Source: Argonema galeatum A003/A1 (GTDB lineage: Bacteria; Cyanobacteriota; Cyanobacteriia; Cyanobacteriales; Aerosakkonemataceae). From it: a stretch of 64,000 nt of DNA. The DNA lies in the NCBI RefSeq assembly GCF_023333595.1, contig NZ_JAIQZM010000007.1, forward strand, positions 62,001 to 126,000. The letters are read 5' to 3'. Below are positions 55,163 through 62,577 of this stretch, piece by piece. The position numbers and the translations under genes are program-made. The notes under the pieces are model-generated. The model was not told where the DNA came from. It was given only the letters and a program-made list of their open reading frames with translations, and made no database searches. How positions within the stretch are numbered: the first letter of the stretch is position 1; the number at the start of each line of letters is the position of its first letter.

Positions 55163-55504
55163 ATGACGCTGAAAGAATTAGAGCCTCAACTGCTGGCACT
55201 CTCTGACGACGAAAAAGCTCAAGTCGTTCAACTCCTATCCCAGGGCAAAATTAATCTAGGGCGCGGTATTGAAAAAACGCCTGGTGTTTGTGGTGGTAGT
55301 GCTTGTATTGTTGGAACTCGCATCACCGTTTGGGGACTTATAGAAGCTCGTCGCATTGGATATAGTGAAGCCGATTTACTCACTAGCTATCCATCGCTTT
55401 CTGCTACTGATATTGCAAATGCCTGGGCTTATGCTGAAGCTTTCCCGGACGAAATTGAAACAGAAATCCGGGAAAACGATCGAGTGATGTACGAGGATTT
55501 GTAG
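55163..55504 (+). CDS. DUF433 family antitoxin-like protein
   Basis: The 113-residue protein has the DUF433 core EKTPGVCGGSACIVGTRITV and WGLIEARRIGYSEADLLTSYP, a helix-turn-helix-like DNA-binding fold used by antitoxins. It precedes a DUF5615 PIN-like gene by 3 bp, a known toxin-antitoxin pairing. ATG at 55163 is preferred to TTG 55154. Confidence 0.88.
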   Translation: MTLKELEPQLLALSDDEKAQVVQLLSQGKINLGRGIEKTPGVCGGSACIVGTRITVWGLIEARRIGYSEADLLTSYPSLSATDIANAWAYAEAFPDEIETEIRENDRVMYEDL

Positions 55505-55507
55505 TAG

Positions 55508-55855
55508 ATGGCGCGTCTCTATGCTGATGAGCAATACCCATATCCTGTTGTAGAATTGTTGCGATCTTTGGGACATGATGTTTTAACTGTTCAAGAAGCA
55601 GGTAAAGCAAATCAGAGAATTCCCGATCCGGATGTGTTAGCTTTTGCAACTAACTCCAACCGTGCTGTTATTACCCAGAATCGTAAAGATTTCTTTCGAT
55701 TGCATCGCATACAGCCAGATCATGCTGGTATTATTGCCTGTACGAACGACCGCGATTGGGAGGCGCTGGCTAACCGAATCCACGTTGCAATTACAGCAAA
55801 AGAACCTTTGCAAGGCAAACTGATTCGCGTTGTGCGTCCTGCTGTGTCACCCTAG
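55508..55855 (+). CDS. DUF5615 PIN-like putative ribonuclease toxin
   Basis: The 115-residue protein has the Mut7-C/PIN-like start LYADEQYPYPVVELLRSLGHDV with the first acidic residues and the RAVITQNRKDFFRLH motif. It is predicted to cleave RNA and be neutralised by the DUF433 protein just upstream. Confidence 0.88.
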   Translation: MARLYADEQYPYPVVELLRSLGHDVLTVQEAGKANQRIPDPDVLAFATNSNRAVITQNRKDFFRLHRIQPDHAGIIACTNDRDWEALANRIHVAITAKEPLQGKLIRVVRPAVSP

Positions 55856-55874
55856 AGTTAGGTAATTACAAATA

Positions 55875-55930
55875 GGCGATCGCTATCCGTTCAATCATCG
55901 CATTGTTATTATAAAAATGGATAAAATTAT
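55875..55930 (+). repeat. Dispersed direct repeat, partial copy 2
   Basis: GGCGATCGCTATCCGTTCAATCATCGCATTG then an A/T-rich variant of the core. Same orientation as the other copies. Confidence 0.7.
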
Positions 55931-55993
55931 GCTAGTCTAGAATAAATTTATAAACTTTGTTTCATTTTGAATAGTACATTCGGGAAAGTTATC

Positions 55994-56593
55994 ATGTCGT
56001 CCCTAGAGAGTGCAGCAGCAATTCCTTCAGATTTGATCTGGCGCTTAAGCTTAGATCGTTATCATAGTATGATTAAAAATGGTATTCTTACGGACGAAGA
56101 TCCGGTAGAATTGTTAGAAGGCTGGTTAGTTTTCAAAATGCCAAAAAATCCCCCACATAGAGCAGCAACTCGCCTTGTCAGAATCGCGATCGAGAGCATT
56201 TTGCCTTCAGGATGGTATGTCGATTCGCAAGAACCGATCGCACTATTTGATAGCGAACCAGAACAGGATGTGGTTGTTGTTAGAGGAGATACTCGACAGT
56301 ACCTCGATCGACATCCGGGTGCTGAAGATATTGCCCTTGTTGTCGAAGTAGCCGATACGACCCTTCAACGCGATCGCTCTTTAAAGAAACGCATTTATGC
56401 TCGTGCTGGCATTCCAATTTACTGGATTGTAAATCTCCTCTCTCGACAGATTGAGGTATATACTCAGCCATTTGGAGAAGCCGAACATTCAGATTATGCC
56501 ACACAACAAAACTATGGGCTAGAGGATGCGCTGCCTTTAGCGATCGAAGGATTTGAGATAGGAACGCTCTCTGTAGATTCTCTATTGCCTTAA
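55994..56593 (+). CDS. Uma2 family (DUF820) putative endonuclease
   Basis: The 199-residue protein has WRLSLDRYHSMIKNGILTDE, the PD of EPEQDVVVVRGD replaced by QD, the Glu of IALVVEVADTTLQRDR and the lysine of KKRIYARAGIPIYWIV. The missing Pro is common in the family. ATG 55994 is preferred to the frame start at 55967. It is apparently a single gene. Confidence 0.9.
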   Translation: MSSLESAAAIPSDLIWRLSLDRYHSMIKNGILTDEDPVELLEGWLVFKMPKNPPHRAATRLVRIAIESILPSGWYVDSQEPIALFDSEPEQDVVVVRGDTRQYLDRHPGAEDIALVVEVADTTLQRDRSLKKRIYARAGIPIYWIVNLLSRQIEVYTQPFGEAEHSDYATQQNYGLEDALPLAIEGFEIGTLSVDSLLP

Positions 56594-56619
56594 CATTAAT
56601 CGCCCATTTCGCGATAGGC

Positions 56620-56688
56620 GATCGCTCTTTTTTTGGTGGTGCGATCGCTATCTATCCAATCATCACATTGCAATGATAAAAATAGATA
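56620..56688 (+). repeat. Dispersed direct repeat, copy 3
   Basis: GGCGATCGCTCTTTTTTTGG then GTGCGATCGCTATCTATCCAATC and a variant core (CATTGCAATGATAAAAATAG). It immediately precedes the MITE at 56690. Confidence 0.75.
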
Positions 56689-56689
56689 A

Positions 56690-56830
56690 TATAGCAACCG
56701 CCAAGGCGATTATGGCAGTAGGGGCGAAGCATTCGGGTAGTAAATCTTCGGTTTTAACCAATAAATTATATGCCCAAATGCTTCGCCCCTACCCCAGATT
56801 TATGGCTTAACCGCCTTGGCGGTTGCTATA
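56690..56830. mobile_element. 141-bp MITE-like element
   Basis: Termini TATAGCAACCGCCAAGGCG and CGCCTTGGCGGTTGCTATA are about 19-bp inverted repeats, possibly bounded by a TA duplication. Inside is a GTAGGGGCGAAGCATT / AATGCTTCGCCCCTAC hairpin of the same family seen at 7466 and 44757. No transposase; a non-autonomous element. Confidence 0.75.
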
Positions 56831-56842
56831 TTGTGAAGTTTC

Positions 56843-57136
56843 TCACAATATTGGTAGAGCTATACCACTCTCAGGTAAGCTAGAACTGCTCGGAATAATA
56901 TCCTCTACCTCTCTAAGAAGCTGCCAATCAATTACTGCCACCCAAAGACTTTCCTCTTCAGAATATTGCACCACACCATCCGCTTCTAATTCTTCGCTAT
57001 AGAGAATGAGCAATTGACCATCTTGCAACTTAATATTTTGGCGACTCAAATCTTCAATCGTCCCCACACAATTCAGACGAAGACGACCTTTTTCATCGGC
57101 ATTATGAAAGTCGGCAAAAATTTTAGGGTTACTCAT
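56843..57136 (-). CDS. Small hypothetical protein
   Basis: The 97-residue protein is acidic with NCVGTIEDLSRQNIKLQDGQ and a VIDWQLLREVED end; no family recognised. It is the last of three close genes on this strand, starting 4 bp after the previous stop. Confidence 0.7.
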   Translation of the reverse strand: MSNPKIFADFHNADEKGRLRLNCVGTIEDLSRQNIKLQDGQLLILYSEELEADGVVQYSEEESLWVAVIDWQLLREVEDIIPSSSSLPESGIALPIL

Positions 57137-57140
57137 AAGT

Positions 57141-57446
57141 TTACTCCGATCGGGATGATTGCTTTGCTGGATTGGGAATCGTTGGTGTCAGCAGAAAGCT
57201 TGCTTGATCTGGTGTTAATCCAGTTAGAGTTGCATGATTTGAACTTCTGCCAGAAGTACGGATGACATCTCCACCTTCCGAGCGAATCTCGCCTACTGTC
57301 GTCACCCCAACTTGTCCATGAGGGATTGCTACTGCTAACTCTGCTACAGATAATCCTACTGCACATTCTACAGAAATTGGGGATGATTGTAGAGAATCAG
57401 TGAAACGCAATCGGTATCCAAAATATATTGACACACCAAAAGACAC
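57141..57446 (-). CDS. Small unknown protein, middle gene of a three-gene set
   Basis: The 101-residue frame starts at GTG and contains SVAELAVAIPHGQVGVTTVG, then a segment with a His (NHATLTGLTPDQASFLL) and LTPTIPNP. It is not recognised. The previous gene ends 2 bp before its start. Its place between a HicB-like protein and another small gene suggests a toxin-antitoxin role, unproven. Confidence 0.6.
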   Translation of the reverse strand: MSFGVSIYFGYRLRFTDSLQSSPISVECAVGLSVAELAVAIPHGQVGVTTVGEIRSEGGDVIRTSGRSSNHATLTGLTPDQASFLLTPTIPNPAKQSSRSE

Positions 57447-57448
57447 CT

Positions 57449-57805
57449 CTACAGGTAATAGGAAGGATCGACTTCCGATTCATCATCTAATGTTCTTTCG
57501 GCGCGAATTGACTCCATAATTGCAGCCAAATCGGAATCATCTTTAAAGACACCTGCAAATTTTTTCCAGGTTGCTTCTGAAGTCTGAATCGGCACGTTCC
57601 ATGAAATCGCTTCCATATTTTTTAGCCGTTCTAAAAACGTAGCTTGAATTTGTGCGATCGCCTCTTCTCTTGTTTCTGCTTTCACTCGACAGTCGGGAAA
57701 CTCTCTGACAGATGCCGCAATTTGCCCGGATGTGAGTGCTTCTAGCAGGAGTGTGACTTTGAGGTTGGTGAATGGATCGGACTGCGACAAGTCTAGGTTG
57801 ATCAT
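57449..57805 (-). CDS. HicB-like/antitoxin-type small protein
   Basis: The 118-residue protein from ATG 57805 has LKVTLLLEALTSGQIAASVR followed by FPDCRVKAETREEAIAQIQA, resembling the HicB-type strand-strand-helix used by antitoxins. The C-terminus is helical and acidic. First gene of a three-gene unit. A longer frame to 57898 reads through the dispersed repeat and is rejected. Confidence 0.7.
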   Translation of the reverse strand: MINLDLSQSDPFTNLKVTLLLEALTSGQIAASVREFPDCRVKAETREEAIAQIQATFLERLKNMEAISWNVPIQTSEATWKKFAGVFKDDSDLAAIMESIRAERTLDDESEVDPSYYL

Positions 57806-57851
57806 GTTAATTTTTGAAAGACTAATTATGAGCTTTACCTTTATTATACCG

Positions 57852-57958
57852 CAGATAGCGATCGCACTACCAAAAAAAGTGCGATCGCTCTCGTCCAATC
57901 ATCGCATTGTCATGGTGGAAATGGATAAGATTGTGAGTCGAAAAAGATGTAGGGTTTC
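57852..57958 (+). repeat. Dispersed direct repeat, full copy 4
   Basis: GCGATCGCACTACC...GTGCGATCGCTCTCG, then TCCAATCATCGCATTGTCAT, then GGAAATGGATAAGATTGTGA and AAAAAGATGTAGGGTTTC. About 65 bp of the 3' part are nearly identical to the copy at 58757. Confidence 0.9.
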
Positions 57959-57962
57959 CCGA

Positions 57963-58157
57963 TCAACGACTATTTTGGCTTCGTTCGCTCCAACGACTTG
58001 TTAGACCGCGTTTTGGTGGTAATTTCACAACTTCTCTTCCGCTTTCAGCTTGCTGCTTCCGCAAATCTGCAAAAATTGCGTTTAAGTCGTAGTTTAACGA
58101 CTTTGCATATTCGTCACGAATTCGGTGAATCTCTTCTACTATTTCATCTTGCAACAT
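57963..58157 (-). CDS. Antitoxin partner of the PIN toxin
   Basis: The 64-residue protein starts MLQDEIVEEIHRIRDEYAKS and is helical, matching small antitoxins that pair with PIN proteins. ATG at 58157 lies 1 bp after the toxin stop. The last residues (GLTSRWSERSQNSR) seem to come from flanking repeat sequence, so its C-terminus may be altered. Confidence 0.78.
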   Translation of the reverse strand: MLQDEIVEEIHRIRDEYAKSLNYDLNAIFADLRKQQAESGREVVKLPPKRGLTSRWSERSQNSR

Positions 58158-58158
58158 A

Positions 58159-58632
58159 CTAACCTTCCAGCAATTCGTAAGGTGTACAAAGGATGGGTAA
58201 CTCGTATCCGAAGTCAAGGCTGATCTCTGCAAGCTTTCCCTGAATCTGCGCGTTGGCAATATGCTTACAATTCCACGTTAACAGGTAATCCAAGCCATGA
58301 ACGGTAGCGGCTGCAATGTGAATCGCATCGACATTCGCTTTGGGAGGGAGATTACTGCGAGTGAGAAATTGTGCAGCTAAGTCCTCTACAGCCTGATTTA
58401 ATTCTAGTAGTGGAAAGCCATGAAGTATCTCCAAGCGTTGAGCCGCGATCTCTGCATCTCCCAAGGCTACCTCTTTCAGGACTGCTTGTGAGATGTAGAG
58501 CGTAAAATTACCTCGACGAGATTCCCACCAATCTCGTGTTACTTCCATATTTGCAGCCAGAATTAGATTTTTGGTGGATCTGGCAGTGAGGTAGCCTAAG
58601 ATACTGGTTTCAATATATACGGTTTCACTCAT
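58159..58632 (-). CDS. PIN-domain ribonuclease toxin
   Basis: The 157-residue protein has the start VYIETSILGYLTAR (Glu in place of the usual Asp, as in a known PIN subgroup), LPPKANVDAIHIAAA with central acidic residue, and YLLTWNCKHIANA with the last one. It should cleave RNA. Toxin-first order with the antitoxin 1 bp downstream. Confidence 0.88.
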   Translation of the reverse strand: MSETVYIETSILGYLTARSTKNLILAANMEVTRDWWESRRGNFTLYISQAVLKEVALGDAEIAAQRLEILHGFPLLELNQAVEDLAAQFLTRSNLPPKANVDAIHIAAATVHGLDYLLTWNCKHIANAQIQGKLAEISLDFGYELPILCTPYELLEG

Positions 58633-58719
58633 ACAAGGCGGATCGAAAACCTCTTTATCTTAACCCACACCATCGCTTGTCTTTCAGGTTGGGAGTTATG
58701 AGAATTACAATAACGGCTG

Positions 58720-58823
58720 GCGATCGCTCTTCTTTTGGTAGTGCGATCGCTCTCCGTCCAATCATCGCATTGTCATGGTGGAAATGGATAAGATTATGAG
58801 TGGAAAAAGATGTTGGGTTTATT
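58720..58823 (+). repeat. Dispersed direct repeat, full copy 5
   Basis: GCGATCGCTCTTCTTTTGG, then GTGCGATCGCTCTCCG, then TCCAATCATCGCATTGTCAT and the core GAAATGGATAAGATTATGAG. It lies upstream of the PIN toxin gene, in direct orientation with the other copies. Confidence 0.9.
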
Positions 58824-58891
58824 TGGGTTAACCTAAATTACAAGGAAGGGCGAGCGCACTGCTTTGGCTAGTGTATACCGATATATTCGCT

Positions 58892-59428
58892 CTAGCGGTA
58901 AAATTTATTGCCATCAGAATAAAAAACAATATCGTTACGGATACCATTGGGATAAAGGTAGGGCATCTTCAGATCAGAGAGACCGTCATTATTATTATCG
59001 ATGGACTCAATCCTCCCAACAACAGAATTTGGGTTCAAGTTGCCCTTACCGCTTCTCCACCAGATGCTAGAGTTAAAGTTCCTTCCGTCCGAGGTCAATA
59101 CCCATATTCCAACATCAAAGTTTCCATAGTCATACAGACAAGCAATATCGGACTTTTTATCACCATTGAACTCACCAACAGTACAACTAATTATTTTTGA
59201 GAAGTTCGTATCTCCCCGACGTGTTGCATACCATTGTTGCCAGGTTCTACCATCATTTACTTCTATTGCAACAGCAAGAGAGCCTACCTCTCGAATCCGA
59301 GCTTGTTGCGTTTGTGTGCCATCAAACTTTCCTCGTAATCCATATATTTGTGAATACGCTGCTTCAATCGAACTAAAAACTGTAGCTATCACACCGATAG
59401 AAATTAAAAATCTCATCAATATTTTCAT
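58892..59428 (-). CDS. Secreted protein with VCBS/FG-GAP-like repeat
   Basis: The 178-residue protein has a signal peptide (FLISIGVIATVFSSIEA) and a beta-rich body with calcium-binding-like loops: EFNGDKKSDIACLYDYG and DNNNDGLSDLKMPYLY. Such D-x-N-x-D-x-D loops occur in FG-GAP/VCBS propeller-like repeats of adhesive or surface proteins. Only one or two blades are present, so it is a small member. It is convergent to nothing nearby. Confidence 0.78.
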   Translation of the reverse strand: MKILMRFLISIGVIATVFSSIEAAYSQIYGLRGKFDGTQTQQARIREVGSLAVAIEVNDGRTWQQWYATRRGDTNFSKIISCTVGEFNGDKKSDIACLYDYGNFDVGIWVLTSDGRNFNSSIWWRSGKGNLNPNSVVGRIESIDNNNDGLSDLKMPYLYPNGIRNDIVFYSDGNKFYR

Positions 59429-59655
59429 AATTCCCTCCCAGCTAAAACTTCACAAAACTGGTCAATCTTCGATCTAACTATTAATTACACCCTACTTGCG
59501 GTATAAAACATCATTGCAGCAAATAAACAGCAAGTGTTTAATCTCTAAATGTACGTTTTATCATTACCATCATTACGTATAAATCAAAGCTTTGTCTACC
59601 CCAAAAATGTTCGATTTTGTTGGCAATTTTGTCAGCCACTCAAACTCGCTGCTTG

Positions 59656-59703
59656 AAAAATGTTGGCAAATGCTAGAAAATGTTGGAAAATGTTAGGTAT
59701 AAT
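59656..59703 (+). promoter_or_regulatory. Four direct 10-bp repeats and -10 box before the NB-ARC gene
   Basis: GAAAAATGTTG, GCAAATGCTA, GAAAATGTTG and GAAAATGTTA follow each other at 59655-59695, then TATAAT at 59698-59703, 30 bases before the start. The repeats overlap the -35 region, as an operator would. Confidence 0.5.
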
Positions 59704-59732
59704 ACGGAAAATCACGACATCTACGATGCTCC

Positions 59733-61109
59733 ATGAATCTTAAGGAAGTGTTAAAAATGGCTGACGATCTGGTGTTTGCCAAGACGGGTCAGCATCTTGA
59801 TGACTTGCAAGAGGCGATCCTGCGGGGAACTATGCAAGGTGAGAAATACACGAAAATTGCCGAAGAGTTTCACTGTAACGAGAGTTATGTCAGGGATGTT
59901 GGCTCAAAGTTATGGCAGATCCTTTCACAAGAATTGGGGGAAAAAGTTAGTAAATCGAATTTTCGATCGACAATGGAGAGATTGCAAATCTCGATAGTTT
60001 CACATCATGCACAAGACTCTGTGCAAATAGGCTTCGTTAATTTTTGTGGAGAAAGTAGATACTCGCCAAATATCCCAAACTCACATCCACCTAATCAAGA
60101 AACATCTAACACAGAACAAACTAAAATCTCGCATCAAGATTTAAGCGAAATGCCAGAATTGGGTGCTTTTTACGATCGCACTCCCGAACTCGAAACCCTC
60201 ACCACATCGATTTTACAACAACGCTGTCGCTTAATAGCGCTCACGGGTATCAGCGGTATCGGTAAAACAACATTAGCAGCGCAACTCGTTCAACAAATAA
60301 AAGATGAGTTTGAGTACGTGGTTTGGTGCAGTCTAGACGCATCATCCACTCTAGCTAAATTTGAAGCTAACTCGATCCAGTTTTTCTCGCAGTCAGAAAA
60401 GCAAGATTCGCCTGCAACTAACCCAAAAACCTTACCGTTGATTAAGTATTTACAAAAACATCGCTGTTTAGTCGTCTTAGATGACATTCACAACCTTTTC
60501 AGTAGCGGCGAATTGGCAGGAAAGTATAAACCAGGATACGAAGAATATCGCTCCTTTTTCAAACAGATAGAAACATTATCTCATCAAAGTTGCTTTCTGT
60601 TAATCGGTTGGGAACAACCGAGAGATGTGACTCAAGTAAAAAAACAAAATACTTCCATTCGTACCTTACAACTCACTGGTTTAGATATTGCAGCGGGACG
60701 GGAAATACTGAGAGATTACGGGGTAGCAGAAATCGAGAATTACTCAGCACTCGTTCACCGCTACCAAGGCAACCCCTTATGGTTAAAAAGCGTCGCCACT
60801 CTGATTCAAGAGTTGGCAGGATGTGTGACTGAGTTATTACCTTATGATACCATATTGTTGCCAGAAGATTTAAAAGATATTTTACAGCAGCAGTGCGATC
60901 GCCTATCCGAAATAGAAAAACAAGTTCTCTCCTTATTGGCTAAAGAAAGCGAACCAATCAATCTGGCAAAATTGCTAGAAAATAGCAGAATTCCAGCGTC
61001 AGATTTACTAAACGCGCTGCAATCTTTATCGCGGCGCTGTTTGATAGAACAACAAGGAAGTTTTTACATTCTGCCACCTGTAATGAGGCAGTATATCAAA
61101 GGGTTATAA
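59733..61109 (+). CDS. HTH-NB-ARC ATPase
   Basis: The 458-residue protein has an N-terminal HTH domain (about 1-85, SYVRDVGSKLWQIL), found at the start of cyanobacterial NB-ARC and vWA-associated signalling proteins, then NB-ARC with Walker A GISGIGKTT (172-180), Walker B LVVLDD (246-251), GNPLWLK (GLPL-like motif) and a winged helix. Most relatives continue into WD40 or TPR sensor repeats; here the frame ends at the winged helix, so it may be a solo regulator or cooperate in trans. It may bind the direct repeats in its own promoter. Its HTH is homologous to that of the damaged gene at 20228. Confidence 0.9.
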   Translation: MNLKEVLKMADDLVFAKTGQHLDDLQEAILRGTMQGEKYTKIAEEFHCNESYVRDVGSKLWQILSQELGEKVSKSNFRSTMERLQISIVSHHAQDSVQIGFVNFCGESRYSPNIPNSHPPNQETSNTEQTKISHQDLSEMPELGAFYDRTPELETLTTSILQQRCRLIALTGISGIGKTTLAAQLVQQIKDEFEYVVWCSLDASSTLAKFEANSIQFFSQSEKQDSPATNPKTLPLIKYLQKHRCLVVLDDIHNLFSSGELAGKYKPGYEEYRSFFKQIETLSHQSCFLLIGWEQPRDVTQVKKQNTSIRTLQLTGLDIAAGREILRDYGVAEIENYSALVHRYQGNPLWLKSVATLIQELAGCVTELLPYDTILLPEDLKDILQQQCDRLSEIEKQVLSLLAKESEPINLAKLLENSRIPASDLLNALQSLSRRCLIEQQGSFYILPPVMRQYIKGL

Positions 61110-61219
61110 GTAAGATGTTGCACTATTTTCTACTAGCCTCAAAACCCGCCTGCGAACCAATGATGCTGTTGGTAAATTGATGAGATTTTAATTCTACACA
61201 AAGCCACTGACTTCGCTTG

Positions 61220-61356
61220 TAGCCCGCCAGCGATTCAAATCGCTGGCTAATAGCAAAAGTCCATTAAAATGGACTGAATACTAATCTTACAGTCCATTTT
61301 AATGGACTTTCGCTATTAGCCCTGCACTTGAGTGCAGGGCGGGTGTGGGCGACACC
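61220..61356 (-). repeat. Composite palindromic element, copy 2
   Basis: GCCCGCCAGCGATTCAAATC, CGCTGGCTAATAGC and two AGTCCATTTTAATGGACT hairpins, ending CGGGTGTGGGCGACAC. It is the inverted counterpart of the element at 6861-7005. It lies in the 61110-61592 gap, which has no gene. Confidence 0.8.
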
Positions 61357-61454
61357 ACTCTACCCAAAATATCTCGGATGCCTTGCTACTACATATTTGT
61401 CTCTTTAGAACAATATATAGCGCGTCTAAATGAATTGTACAACCCGTGTAGCCC

Positions 61455-61487
61455 AGAAACCCGGTTTCTTTGAGAAACCGGGTTTCT
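61455..61487. repeat. AGAAACCCGGTTTCT palindrome, copy near 61.5 kb
   Basis: AGAAACCCGGTTTCT and its complement flank a TTG spacer. It is flanked by a further inverted pair (TCTAAATGAATTGTACAACC and TTGTACA...CATTTAGA-like) at about 61425-61510, forming a nested hairpin. Confidence 0.88.
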
Positions 61488-61592
61488 TACACCTGTACAA
61501 ATGATTTAGAAGCGCTATATAAGTAATCGATTACAGTCGTGCGATCGCGCTGTGCTATTATAAAAATTATCAAACTTATTTAGTCTAATTTT

Positions 61593-62069
61593 ATGACCAC
61601 TATAGCTACGGTGATAACACTCTCCAAACTCGTTGATTACTACATCTGGTTCGCTAATGACGTAGGCTCCTACCTCAGCAACCAAAAGCTACAAAAACTC
61701 TTGTACTATGCCCAAGCATGGTATCTGGCGTTTGAAGATACACCCCTTTTTGATGAGGATTTTGAAGCTTGGGTGCATGGGCCGACTATCCCGGCTTTAT
61801 TTTACGAATACAAAGAACAATTTGGGTTTAAACCAATTCTGAAAGAAGTCGAAAAACCAGAGTTTCCACAGGAAGTACAAAAGTTTTTAGACGACTTGGC
61901 CGACGATTATTTCTTTCGGGATGCTTATGAGTTAGAATTGATGGTGCGCCGCGAAGACCCTTGGATTAAGGCTAGAGGTAACTTGCCAAAAGATGAACCT
62001 TGTCATGCTATTATTACGAAGGAATTAATGAAGGAATTTTACAAAACTCGTGTCATCGAAGAAGAATAA
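61593..62069 (+). CDS. Panacea (DUF4065/SocA-like) antitoxin
   Basis: The 158-residue protein has the Panacea core SNQKLQKLLYYAQAWYLA and the FEAWVHGPTIPALFYEYKE motif. Panacea domains act as antitoxins, sometimes through chaperone-like contacts, for many unrelated toxins. The next gene overlaps its end by 20 bp, which is the usual toxin position. A TATTATAAAA promoter-like box lies about 40 bases upstream. Confidence 0.92.
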   Translation: MTTIATVITLSKLVDYYIWFANDVGSYLSNQKLQKLLYYAQAWYLAFEDTPLFDEDFEAWVHGPTIPALFYEYKEQFGFKPILKEVEKPEFPQEVQKFLDDLADDYFFRDAYELELMVRREDPWIKARGNLPKDEPCHAIITKELMKEFYKTRVIEEE

Positions 62070-62493
62070 AAAAAGACAAGATACAGATATTCGCAGTCAA
62101 GCATCTTCACCAAGAAGAGAGGTTGTCAATATCCAAATACCAGAAGGAATTAGTTTTTCTTTCAGGTATTATCAGGATGACAAAGAGAAATTTTCTATTG
62201 GGGGTAGAGATGCTAGATACTTAGCATCTCTATTGAGAAGGCTGCGCGATTTATCGCAATTGAAAGCTGAAGAAGTCATTAACAATCAGAGTAAAAGTCT
62301 ACGCTGTCATGGAATACTTTGGCAAGACACCACTGAGCCTAATGGCTTTTGTATTCCTAATGAAGACGAGCTTGTAAATATACCCTATCAGTTTCAAATA
62401 TCTGCGAATGAATACGGCAGGGTGCATGGATTTTTCAGTGAAAATGTTTTTTACGTGGTCTGGCTAGACCCAGACCACAATCTTTATAGTTGA
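62050..62493 (+). CDS. Putative toxin paired with the Panacea antitoxin
   Basis: The 147-residue protein starts with a Lys/Arg-rich segment, has a helical centre and ends GRVHGFFSENVFYVVWLDPDHNLYS. The last part, with a His and a final Asp-Pro-Asp-His, resembles small endonuclease/RNase-like toxins. It overlaps the Panacea gene by 20 bp. Which family it belongs to I cannot say; a toxin role follows from position. Confidence 0.8.
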   Translation: MSSKKNKKRQDTDIRSQASSPRREVVNIQIPEGISFSFRYYQDDKEKFSIGGRDARYLASLLRRLRDLSQLKAEEVINNQSKSLRCHGILWQDTTEPNGFCIPNEDELVNIPYQFQISANEYGRVHGFFSENVFYVVWLDPDHNLYS

Positions 62494-62577
62494 AATGTTC
62501 TTTTCCTCGATCTTGGACTTTGGCAAGAAGTCTAATGGATGGCAAACTGATTCTGGTTGTTCGTCCTTCACAGTAAC

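Noticed and set aside
57133-57366. Alternative minus-strand frame overlapping the 101-codon gene
   Set aside because: Ser/Trp-rich, out of frame with the likely GTG-started gene, which fits the 2-bp and 4-bp spacings of the operon.
58864-59200. Plus-strand frames opposite the VCBS-like protein
   Set aside because: They are antisense to a signal-peptide protein with clear DxNxDxD loops and have no start signals.
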